This document shows positions 1 to 9,386 of a stretch of DNA of 9,386 nt, one piece after another; within the stretch, counting starts at the first letter, position 1, and the number at the start of each line of letters is the position of its first letter. Below the pieces are notes generated by a model that saw only the letters and a program-made list of their open reading frames with translations, searched no databases and had not been told where the DNA came from. This DNA comes from an uncultured Treponema sp. (GTDB lineage: Bacteria; Spirochaetota; Spirochaetia; Treponematales; Treponemataceae): assembly GCA_946538795.1 (NCBI GenBank), contig CAMNGY010000024.1:1-9386 (forward strand), in the 5' to 3' direction. The position numbers and the translations under genes were made by a program.

Positions 1-1637
1 GGAACCGGGATAAGGTAATCCGGACTGTCGCATGTCCTGCCCGCAACTATGCCATACAGGAGACAGCGGAGAAAAAAGGCTACGTGATCAAGGAATACGA
101 GGACGAAACTTCCTGCCTGGACGCTGTGCTGAAAGGAGAGACCGACGCCGCCGTCATAAAGGGCTACCAGTTGCAGACCCTCATGAGCCAGAGGAATTAC
201 AATAAGGAGCTCTCCATACTGATGGATTCCGAGATGGACTACGAGATTCGCATCGTCCTTCCCTCGTCTTCCAGCAAGACTCTGCTCTCCATACTGAACA
301 AGGTTGCCCCCGAATTCTCCGCCAGCGAGCAGGGAAGTCTCATCAGCAGCAACATGAACATGGACTTTGCCAGCGTTTCCCTCGTCAGCATCCTGCGGGA
401 CTACTGGTACGTAATATCCATCAGCCTGCTGTTTTTCCTTGCGAGCTTCGTGATAATTATCATGCAGCACCGCTTCACCAGGCGGCTGGAGATAAGCAAC
501 AGGAACAAGGACGTGTTCCTGGCGGACATGTCCCACGACTTCCGCACCCCCCTCACGGCCATAAGCGGCTTCGCCTACCTGGGCAAGAGCGAGAGCGACC
601 CCCGCTATTACCCGGACATAATCACGTCCGTATCTTATATGCAGGAGCTGGTCAACGACATACTGAACATCCGCCAGTACTCGGAAGGCAAGTCCCTGGA
701 GCTGCAGCCGGAGGCCATAATAGCGGGAACCCTCTATGACAGCATCCTTTCGGTCATGCACGGGCGGGCCGCGGCAAAGAATATACAGATAGACTTCAAG
801 TCCAACATCTCCTACCCCTACGTTTCCATTGACCCCATGCGCGTACGCCAGGTTTTCGTGAACATAATAGGCAACGCCATAAAGTACAGCCCGGCGGGAA
901 GCACCGTGGAAGTCAACGTTGAGGACTACCTGAAGGCGCACGATGTACGCCTGAGGGCGACCATAACCGATCACGGCGAGGGCATGAGCAAGGACTTCAT
1001 AAAGAGGCGCATGTTCCGCCCCTTCGAGCGCGAGAAGAACGCTTTTTCGGCAAAAGAAGGAGGCAGCGGACTGGGCCTTGCCATCACAAAGATAATCATG
1101 GACAGGCTGGGCGGCAGCATCTCCGTGGAAAGCGAGCTGGGCAAGGGGTCCACGTTCACGCTGGACTTCCCCGAAACGACCATAACCAAGGAAGTCTATG
1201 ACCAGACACACAAGGACGAGAACTCCCTGAAAAACAAGGAGTACGACTTCTCGGGCCTGAACGTCCTGCTCTGCGAGGACAACGAGATAAACACATACAT
1301 CGTCACAAACCTGCTGCAGAAGAAAGGCTGCACCGTGGACAGCGCGGAGAACGGCAAGCTGGGACTGGAGAAATTCAGGGATTCCCCGCAGGGACATTAC
1401 GGGCTTATCCTCATGGACATACGCATGCCGGAAATGGACGGTATAGAGGCGGCACAAGCCATACGAGCGATGCAAAGGGAGGACGCGCAGAAGATCCCCA
1501 TCATCGCCCTTTCGGCAAATGCCTTTGAGGAAGACAAGATGCAGAGCGCCAAAGCAGGCATGAACGCCCACCTGTCCAAACCCATAGACGTGGACGCCCT
1601 CTTCAGGACCGTGGAGCAGCTGCTGATTCTGTCCTGA
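1..1637 (+). CDS. Hybrid sensor histidine kinase with solute-binding sensor domain and receiver (5' truncated)
   Basis: The reading frame is open from base 3 with no stop, so the GTG at 84 is internal and the true start lies left of the window; 544 residues are visible. Residues 1 to about 130 resemble the C-terminal lobe of a family 3 periplasmic solute-binding domain ('GETDAAVIKGYQLQTLM', 'LLSILNKVAPEFS'). One membrane helix follows (about 134-155). The HisKA helix carries the phosphoacceptor His178 in 'MSHDFRTPL'. The ATPase domain has an N box (Asn291), G1 'DHGEGM' (from Asp323) and G2 'GSGLGLA' (Gly356, Gly358). The C-terminal receiver is complete: acidic pair Glu425/Asp426, phosphoacceptor Asp472 in 'LMDIRMPEMDG', Ser504 and Lys526. 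It should bind a small ligand outside the membrane, autophosphorylate and pass phosphate to its own receiver. No HPt or output domain is visible, so a separate partner is expected. It lies 57 bases upstream of the cyclase gene on the same strand. Domain calls are firm; the ligand is unknown. Confidence 0.93.
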   Translation, partial: NRDKVIRTVACPARNYAIQETAEKKGYVIKEYEDETSCLDAVLKGETDAAVIKGYQLQTLMSQRNYNKELSILMDSEMDYEIRIVLPSSSSKTLLSILNKVAPEFSASEQGSLISSNMNMDFASVSLVSILRDYWYVISISLLFFLASFVIIIMQHRFTRRLEISNRNKDVFLADMSHDFRTPLTAISGFAYLGKSESDPRYYPDIITSVSYMQELVNDILNIRQYSEGKSLELQPEAIIAGTLYDSILSVMHGRAAAKNIQIDFKSNISYPYVSIDPMRVRQVFVNIIGNAIKYSPAGSTVEVNVEDYLKAHDVRLRATITDHGEGMSKDFIKRRMFRPFEREKNAFSAKEGGSGLGLAITKIIMDRLGGSISVESELGKGSTFTLDFPETTITKEVYDQTHKDENSLKNKEYDFSGLNVLLCEDNEINTYIVTNLLQKKGCTVDSAENGKLGLEKFRDSPQGHYGLILMDIRMPEMDGIEAAQAIRAMQREDAQKIPIIALSANAFEEDKMQSAKAGMNAHLSKPIDVDALFRTVEQLLILS

Positions 1638-1638
1638 A

Positions 1639-1670
1639 GGCCCGGCTGACAGCCTCTTGTCGGCAAGGCC
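1639..1670 (+). other. Imperfect hairpin after the kinase stop
   Basis: Outer arms GGCC (1639-1642) and GGCC (1667-1670) enclose inner arms CTGACA (1646-1651) and TGTCGG (1658-1663), with one G-T pair and a 6-base loop. No T run follows, so it is a weak candidate for a terminator or a 3'-end stabilising structure. Its 3' arm overlaps the proposed -35 box of the next gene. Confidence 0.3.
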
Positions 1671-1685
1671 ATAATAGGCTATAAT
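1657..1685 (+). promoter_or_regulatory. Sigma70-type promoter for the diguanylate cyclase gene
   Basis: A -35-like TTGTCG (1657-1662, 4 of 6 matches to consensus) is followed by exactly 17 bases and a perfect -10 TATAAT (1680-1685). Transcription would start near 1691-1693, only 2 to 4 bases before the ATG at 1695, giving a nearly leaderless mRNA. The AAGAAGG at 1687-1693 looks like a ribosome-binding site but sits one base from the ATG, too close to work normally. The box match is seen; activity is inferred. Confidence 0.5.
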
Positions 1686-1694
1686 AAAGAAGGT

Positions 1695-3404
1695 ATGGGA
1701 AAACCGAAGGCTGCGGATATCCTCAATGTTTTTATTGCCCTACTCTTGCTGGCTGTATGCGCGATATGCGTTTATGTGCTGGCCTATTCAAAAAAAACGC
1801 AGCATGTCAAACTTTTCCAGAAACCAGCGCAGAACTACAACATAGGCTGGTATTACATTGACGGGGACGGGCAGAAAGTCTACGTGCCCACCCTTCCCGC
1901 AAAAATTCCATGCGACCCCGACGGCAAATCGCGCCTGTTCCATAACTATGTGTCATACGAGAAGAAGACGATCTGTTTTTTCTCCCACCACCAGAACATC
2001 CGCCTGCTCATGGACGGCCTGGACCTGTACAGCTATGAGATGAAGGGGAACCCTCCCTGGATAAAAAGCTTCCGGTCCATCTACCATATAGTGAACCTGC
2101 CCGACTCCGCCCAGAGCACCCTGTGCCTTGAGATGAAGGCGCTTGTAAGCGGGCGGGACGGAGAATACAACGAGGTCTACTTCGGGGACAGGGCCGCCAT
2201 CCTGTACCGGCTCATACGGAACAGGATGGACAAGCTGTACCTGGGCATAACGCTGGCAATCTTCGGCATAATCGTCCTGCTGCTGGGCATATCCACGCTC
2301 TCCAAAGTTGCGTCCGAACGGCTGGACTTCACGCTCATCTTCCTGGGCCTGACCGGGATGAGCCTGGGGATATGGCAGCTGGAGGAATCCCGCCTGCTCC
2401 AGTTCTTCATAGGGAACCAGGCCCTGCACTGGTGCCTGGAATACATGCTCCAGTTCCTCATTCTCTGCTTCGCCCTGCTCCTCCTGCGCTCCCTGACCCC
2501 CCCCCGCCTTACGAGGACGACGAACATCTTCACCGGGATAATCCTGTATTTCGCGGGCATACTGCTTGTCCTGCAGCTGACGGGGGTAAATCAGATAACG
2601 AGCGGCGCGACATTCCTTTACGTCATGTTCATGGCTATATGCGTCTACCTGGCCATACTCATCATATTCACGATGAAATTCTCCAACAAGCTGCTCAAGC
2701 CCGTATTCTGCATCTCAATGGGGATAAGCGTCTTCATATTCGCTCTCATCACGCTCATGGGGCCATTCCGCTCCAAGAGCTTCATGGACATGTGGCTGAC
2801 CATAGGCCTGATTTTCGTATTCTTCTCGCTCACGGTCGTAGTCTACCAGAAGACGGTAGAAAAATTCGAGACCATGAAGGAAGCCAAGCTGTACGAAAAG
2901 CTTGCCCTGGTGGACTTCAACACCGGAGTCTCCAGCAAGACAGCCTGGTTCTGCCTCATAGACAAATTTGACTACAACGAGCATTTCGGGAAAACCTACT
3001 GCCTCATCCTGTTTGACATGAACAACCTGAAAAAGCTGAACGACACCCTGGGCCACCTGGTGGGCGACAAGGTCATAAACGCCTTCTGCGACTGCATGAG
3101 GGAAATCTTCGAGGACAAGGGAACAATATACAGGATAGGCGGGGACGAATTCATCTGCCTGCTGGAAGGCCTGTACGAGGACGAGGTTGAAAAGCTCCTG
3201 AAGGAATTTGACAAGCACGTGGAGAACCAGAAGGAGACCGAGCTCAAGTTCACGGTCGCATACGGATGGACCATGTTCAAACCCCGCACAAAAGAAGACT
3301 TCATAACGGCCCAGCAAAGGGCCGACAGCCTCATGTACGATATGAAAAAAAGGATGAAATCCCAGGCGGCCATGAAAGAGGCCGCATCAGGAGCCGGAAT
3401 ATGA
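1695..3404 (+). CDS. 7TM-type membrane diguanylate cyclase (GGDEF)
   Basis: This 569-residue protein should make cyclic di-GMP from two GTP at the inner face of the membrane. An N-terminal helix (about 10-30) is followed by an extracytoplasmic domain (31 to about 178) and seven predicted membrane helices (about 181-203, 211-227, 245-265, 277-297, 304-328, 335-356 and 364-384), as in 7TM-DISM-type receptors. A short linker leads to the GGDEF domain (about 405-555). That domain has metal-binding Asp441 in 'FDMNNLKKLND', then 'GHLVGD', and an intact 'RIGGDEF' (Gly482-Phe486). The residues where an RxxD I-site would lie read 'EDKG' (473-476), so product inhibition through that site is unlikely. 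ATG 1695 was chosen because there is no other Met before residue 106, beyond the first membrane helix. The extracytoplasmic domain presumably senses a ligand, which I cannot name. Its stop overlaps the start of the next gene, so the two are almost certainly cotranscribed. Confidence 0.93.
   Translation: MGKPKAADILNVFIALLLLAVCAICVYVLAYSKKTQHVKLFQKPAQNYNIGWYYIDGDGQKVYVPTLPAKIPCDPDGKSRLFHNYVSYEKKTICFFSHHQNIRLLMDGLDLYSYEMKGNPPWIKSFRSIYHIVNLPDSAQSTLCLEMKALVSGRDGEYNEVYFGDRAAILYRLIRNRMDKLYLGITLAIFGIIVLLLGISTLSKVASERLDFTLIFLGLTGMSLGIWQLEESRLLQFFIGNQALHWCLEYMLQFLILCFALLLLRSLTPPRLTRTTNIFTGIILYFAGILLVLQLTGVNQITSGATFLYVMFMAICVYLAILIIFTMKFSNKLLKPVFCISMGISVFIFALITLMGPFRSKSFMDMWLTIGLIFVFFSLTVVVYQKTVEKFETMKEAKLYEKLALVDFNTGVSSKTAWFCLIDKFDYNEHFGKTYCLILFDMNNLKKLNDTLGHLVGDKVINAFCDCMREIFEDKGTIYRIGGDEFICLLEGLYEDEVEKLLKEFDKHVENQKETELKFTVAYGWTMFKPRTKEDFITAQQRADSLMYDMKKRMKSQAAMKEAASGAGI
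3389..3393 (+). promoter_or_regulatory. Ribosome-binding site fixing the start at 3401
   Basis: AGGAG lies seven bases before ATG 3401. It decides between this start and an in-frame ATG at 3266, which would put 45 extra residues inside the cyclase gene with no such signal. Confidence 0.8.
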
Positions 3405-3952
3405 GCGCTACGGACATAAAGCTTGCAGGACATCCCGCAAAGAAGACCTGGACCAACATCGCGGTCCACAAAATGCCCTTGCTGCTCTTCCTGCTGGGGC
3501 TGACCGCCATAGTGCTTTTCATCAGGTCGGGTTACCTGCCGGCAAACAGGGGCATGCTTTCCGTCGCCGCCTGGATACTGCTCTTCCTGCTGGCTGACAT
3601 GAGCGCAAAAAGCGCGGAGAACAAGCGTATGCTGGAAAAGGACGAGAAGGAGCGTCAGCTTTCGGTAAGCCGCATACAGTCCGCCGTATCAAAGATAAAC
3701 GAGAAGGCATCCGTGCTGGGAAACTCTTACGAAGCCGAAAAACAGACCCTGGACAAGATAACCGGCTCGGCTGTGGCCCTGCAGCCTTCCGCAAACCTGG
3801 AGGCCTCCAAGATGGAGTACGATATACTGACGACCCTGACCCGGCTGGACTTCCTGTGCGACAAGGCGATTGCCGGTACCGACCGGGGCGGGGACTTCTC
3901 CAAGGAGCTGGAAAGCCTTTCCGTCAAGCTGAGGGCCAGGGAGAAGCTCTAG
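3401..3952 (+). CDS. Small two-helix membrane protein with helical cytoplasmic tail, unknown family
   Basis: I do not recognise this 183-residue protein. A basic N-terminus (Lys14, Lys15, Lys24) precedes two hydrophobic helices, about 25-41 ('MPLLLFLLGLTAIVLFI') and 51-66, joined by a short loop. This fits a helical hairpin with both ends in the cytoplasm. Residues 67-183 are charged and probably helical or coiled coil: a Lys/Glu-rich stretch at 70-86, then Ala/Ser/Leu/Lys-rich segments up to the end. There are no catalytic motifs and no signal peptide. The frame could be read from 3266, but ATG 3401 has a well-placed AGGAG and overlaps the upstream stop as ATGA, so translational coupling is likely. 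Coupling to the cyclase suggests an accessory, scaffold or output protein of the same signalling unit; this is inference from position only. It is the last gene before the strand switch. Confidence 0.85.
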   Translation: MSATDIKLAGHPAKKTWTNIAVHKMPLLLFLLGLTAIVLFIRSGYLPANRGMLSVAAWILLFLLADMSAKSAENKRMLEKDEKERQLSVSRIQSAVSKINEKASVLGNSYEAEKQTLDKITGSAVALQPSANLEASKMEYDILTTLTRLDFLCDKAIAGTDRGGDFSKELESLSVKLRAREKL

Positions 3953-4050
3953 GGCAAGCCAGAAAATGCGGCTTGCGGCCCGCCGGCAAAGCTCCAGGGA
4001 CATTCCCGCCCCGCACCTGAAACCGTCCGCGCGGTTGCCCGCGCATCAGA
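3953..4050. terminator. Convergent intergenic gap with two GC-rich hairpins
   Basis: This 98-base gap separates two converging genes. GCAAGCC (3954-3960) pairs perfectly with GGCTTGC (3970-3976) across a 9-base loop, starting two bases after the plus-strand stop. AACCG (4021-4025) pairs with CGGTT (4032-4036) just beyond the lacZ stop. Neither is followed by a T run on either strand, so they may be Rho-assisted ends or processing barriers. Nothing else is recognisable here. Confidence 0.35.
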
Positions 4051-7392
<3,342 letters not shown>

Positions 7393-7394
7393 TT

Positions 7395-7400
7395 ATTGTA
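7395..7400 (-). promoter_or_regulatory. Possible lacZ -10 box (TACAAT)
   Basis: On the minus strand, TACAAT matches five of six bases of the -10 consensus and directly follows the repeat array. The hexamer 17 bases upstream, GCCATT, is a poor -35 and lies inside the repeats, which suggests weak or activator-dependent initiation. Transcription would begin near 7388, just before the terminator-like hairpin. Confidence 0.35.
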
Positions 7401-7471
7401 ATGGCGTGCGCCACAGGAATGGCATACGCCACAGGAATGGCATACGCCACAGGAATGGCGTTACGCCACAG
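7401..7471. repeat. Four-copy 18-base tandem repeat with internal inverted repeats, upstream of lacZ
   Basis: Units begin at 7401, 7419, 7437 and 7455. The two middle units are identical (ATGGCATACGCCACAGGA); the first differs in the centre (GTG for ATA) and the last has one extra central base and a changed end. Each contains an inverted repeat: TGGCG-TG-CGCCA (7402-7413), TGGC-ATAC-GCCA (7420-7431 and 7438-7449) and TGGCG-TTA-CGCCA (7456-7468). The centres are 18 bases apart. The outer units keep longer perfect arms despite changed centres, which suggests the symmetry matters. The array lies between the membrane-protein stop (7491) and the putative lacZ -10. It could be a set of operator sites, or RNA hairpins in a read-through transcript. 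The pattern is seen; the role is inferred. Confidence 0.85.
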
Positions 7472-7490
7472 CATGTGCGCGCATCACCCC

Positions 7491-9386
7491 TCAGTCCGAC
7501 CACCAGCGCAGCGTTATGTCCTTGTAGTACAGGCGCAGCAAGCCCTTCATCCTGAAGTCCACGGACACGGCCCGCTTGTCCGGCCCCTGGGAAATGACTT
7601 CTGCCAGTTCCAGGGCCGCCCCGTCCTCCCGCGGGTGCACGCCGGAATAGGGAACGATCAGTTCGTCCACAGCAATGGGGCTGGTCGCCGTGCGGGGCAC
7701 TATGCGGCCGCCGTTCACCGACCCGTCGTCAAAGCTTATGTCCATGAAGACAGGAAGGGACTTCCAGAAAAATTCCGCAAGCTTTCCCAGCAGGCTCAGC
7801 CTCATGTCCACGGAAAGGTATTGCGCGCCTGCCGGCCGGCTTACGGGGAGGCCGCTCCAATGCACGCTGGAAAGCTCCCTCCTGCCATGCTGCCCGGCAG
7901 GAGCCTTCCCTTTCCTTCTGAAAAGAATCTCCGTGTCCGTCGCACAGGCAAAGTCATAGTTCTCCCGTATGGCGGAGTACGTCGCCGGGGTTTCAATGAG
8001 CGGAAGCCTCATGTCTATGGATTCCAGCCCGAACAGCACGAAATCGGGCGCGTTGCCCGAACCGCCACCGTCCCTAAAGAAGTCCGCGTTCCTCTCATCC
8101 AGCCATGCGGTGTAGGCTGTGTAGTTCTGGATTATGGGCATGGCCTTGAACTTGCTCCCGCCGTCCGCCAGATAGAAAAGCTCGTCCGGGAAGATTGCCA
8201 CGGTGCCTTCCCCTGTAATCTCCTTGAATTTCGGATCCAGGGATTTGCCTCCCGGGTTCCGCACGGAAAGCAGGTATTGGTTTATGATTTGCGACGGGAA
8301 GCCCAGGGTAGAATCCTTGAGGCTGTTCGGTATGCTGCTGAGGAACGCGGGGAATTCCAGGACGCACAGGGCCAGCACGTAGCCGAGCGACAACCTGCCC
8401 AAGCGGAGGCTCTTTCGCGCAAGATGCCCCCGACGGGAACCAGCTTCCGGGTACACGATGGAATCGAACAGGCCAAAAAGAAAGCAGATGGAAAAAGCCA
8501 TGCACACTCCCTGATAGAACGCGCTTCCGCCCTGCCGCACAATCCCGTATTTATAATAGAAGAAAAGAGGGATGAAAAGCGGCAGGAAAAGGGCAAACGA
8601 CTTCCTGTCGCGTCCCCACAGCTGCACCGCGAGGCAGATGCCCGCCGCCACGCCGAACACGACGAAGAACGCGGAGAACGAGTCCGGGGTCACCACGTTG
8701 CCCATGATGGAATTGTAACCGCCCGATATTTCAATAGCCCCCCGGCAGTAGCGCAGCAGGTCGGAAACGGACGGGTTGTATATAAGGTATGCGCAGATGA
8801 CGGCAGGAACCGACAGGAACAGGAGCAAGGCTTTTTTCCATTCCTTCCTGACGAACACGAGCATGAAGCCTGCGATCGCGCAGACGGCAAAAGAAGACGT
8901 GAATGAAGACATCTTCCACAGGAAAAGCAATGCCAGCAGGAAATCCGCTATGAGGGCATACAGTATACCCCTCCTGTCCTTTTTACCGCAGTCAACGAGC
9001 AAGGCGACAGCCAGCCAGACATAAAAGCTCACGAGAACGTCGCCCGCAAGCTTCTGTGGCAACAGGAAGAGGAAGAGCGCGACGGCAGGGCTGACCAGGC
9101 CGGACTTCCTTTCCAGCAGGATACGCCTGACCTGCACAACCAGGTAGGCGAACGCGGCATAGATGACCAGCCAGAAGGCCAGGCCAACGAAAAGGCTGTC
9201 CTTCACGGCGCGGACACAGGTAAGGAATCCCAGCGGCCCGTAGGTGAAAAAAAGGTTCCTCCCGAACACATACTCGTCCCTGCGGACGGAGTTCAGCAGG
9301 TATACCCAACGCTCATCAAATTCATTCCCGCTTCCCGCGAATACCCCCGGGACGGAAGCGATGAGAAAAAGAACAGTAATGACGTT
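7491..9386 (-). CDS. Polytopic membrane protein, probable GT-C-fold glycosyltransferase (5' truncated)
   Basis: The frame stays open from the TGA at 7491-7493 to the right edge, so the GTG at 9269 is internal; 631 residues are visible and the start lies beyond the window. The first helix is followed by an external loop with an acidic pair ('NEFDERW', Asp24-Glu25) and then 'FTYGPLGFL' (47-55), the layout seen in GT-C-fold, lipid-linked-sugar glycosyltransferases. About ten more hydrophobic segments run to about residue 350. A soluble C-terminal domain (351-631) has 'PDFVLFGLESIDMRLPLIE' and ends in 'YYKDITLRWWSD'. By analogy it would add sugars to a cell-envelope polymer or lipid using a polyprenyl-phosphate donor; substrate and activity are not shown by the sequence. 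Another class of membrane protein with the same loop motif remains possible. It lies upstream of lacZ on the same strand, separated by 161 bases with a terminator, so a shared function is not implied. Confidence 0.85.
   Translation of the reverse strand, partial: NVITVLFLIASVPGVFAGSGNEFDERWVYLLNSVRRDEYVFGRNLFFTYGPLGFLTCVRAVKDSLFVGLAFWLVIYAAFAYLVVQVRRILLERKSGLVSPAVALFLFLLPQKLAGDVLVSFYVWLAVALLVDCGKKDRRGILYALIADFLLALLFLWKMSSFTSSFAVCAIAGFMLVFVRKEWKKALLLFLSVPAVICAYLIYNPSVSDLLRYCRGAIEISGGYNSIMGNVVTPDSFSAFFVVFGVAAGICLAVQLWGRDRKSFALFLPLFIPLFFYYKYGIVRQGGSAFYQGVCMAFSICFLFGLFDSIVYPEAGSRRGHLARKSLRLGRLSLGYVLALCVLEFPAFLSSIPNSLKDSTLGFPSQIINQYLLSVRNPGGKSLDPKFKEITGEGTVAIFPDELFYLADGGSKFKAMPIIQNYTAYTAWLDERNADFFRDGGGSGNAPDFVLFGLESIDMRLPLIETPATYSAIRENYDFACATDTEILFRRKGKAPAGQHGRRELSSVHWSGLPVSRPAGAQYLSVDMRLSLLGKLAEFFWKSLPVFMDISFDDGSVNGGRIVPRTATSPIAVDELIVPYSGVHPREDGAALELAEVISQGPDKRAVSVDFRMKGLLRLYYKDITLRWWSD

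Noticed and set aside
2372..2971. A 199-codon plus-strand frame overlapping the cyclase gene in another frame.
   Set aside because: It is His, Pro and Arg rich and lies across the membrane-helix coding part of a clear GGDEF gene, so it is a shadow frame.
3266..3400. An N-terminal extension of 45 residues for the small membrane protein.
   Set aside because: It lies wholly within the cyclase gene, and ATG 3401 has a good ribosome-binding site and the typical ATGA overlap.
3954..3976. A bidirectional intrinsic terminator between the converging genes.
   Set aside because: The 7-pair stem is perfect, but no T run follows on either strand. It is kept only as a low-confidence hairpin in the gap entry.
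7401..7471. A short CRISPR array or integron-type recombination site.
   Set aside because: The units are 18 bases, directly abutting and nearly identical, with no unique spacers, and there are no cas or integrase genes nearby.
7401..8906. A 501-codon plus-strand frame opposite the membrane-protein gene, starting inside the repeat array.
   Set aside because: Its translation is rich in Arg, His, Gln and Pro with no domain or membrane pattern. The minus strand gives a coherent polytopic protein with recognisable motifs, so this is an antisense shadow of a GC-rich gene.

Overview
The window holds two convergent gene groups from a bacterial chromosome of moderately high GC. Both groups run off the window edges, and the sequence between genes is short. 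Several genes favour ATA for isoleucine despite the GC content. The mix of a solute-binding-domain hybrid kinase, a 7TM diguanylate cyclase and a cytoplasmic GH2 beta-galactosidase opening 'FWENPE...RLPMRS' suggests a host-associated anaerobe, such as a Treponema-like spirochaete or a Clostridia member. That assignment is a low-confidence inference, with no rRNA or tRNA to settle it.

Plus strand, 1-3952: three signalling genes point the same way. (1) The 3' part of a hybrid sensor histidine kinase has a periplasmic solute-binding domain, one membrane helix, a complete kinase core and a receiver. Its true start lies upstream of base 1. (2) A 7TM-type membrane diguanylate cyclase has an intact GGDEF motif and no I-site. 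(3) A 183-residue protein of unknown family has two membrane helices and a helical cytoplasmic tail, and its ATG overlaps the cyclase stop (ATGA). The cyclase start sits directly behind a good promoter match (TTGTCG, 17 bases, TATAAT), which predicts an almost leaderless transcript. The likely theme is an extracellular signal sensed at the membrane and passed to phosphorelay and c-di-GMP outputs.

Convergent gap, 3953-4050: two small GC-rich hairpins without U-tracts and nothing else recognisable.

Minus strand, 9386-4051: first the 3' part of a polytopic membrane protein that looks like a GT-C-fold glycosyltransferase, with its N-terminus beyond the right edge. Then a 161-base leader, then a complete 1092-residue lacZ-type beta-galactosidase. 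This leader is the most unusual part of the window. It has four 18-base direct repeats, each containing a short TGGC/GCCA inverted repeat, followed by a TACAAT -10-like box. After that comes an intrinsic-terminator-like hairpin with a U6 tract, only 26 bases before the lacZ ATG. Because so little room is left after the terminator, lacZ transcription probably has to read through it, which suggests attenuation or another conditional control.

I did not find a convincing new multi-gene system. The leader of lacZ and the small third gene of the signalling group are the best candidates for new biology. No CRISPR, tRNA, rRNA, insertion sequence or attachment site was recognised.
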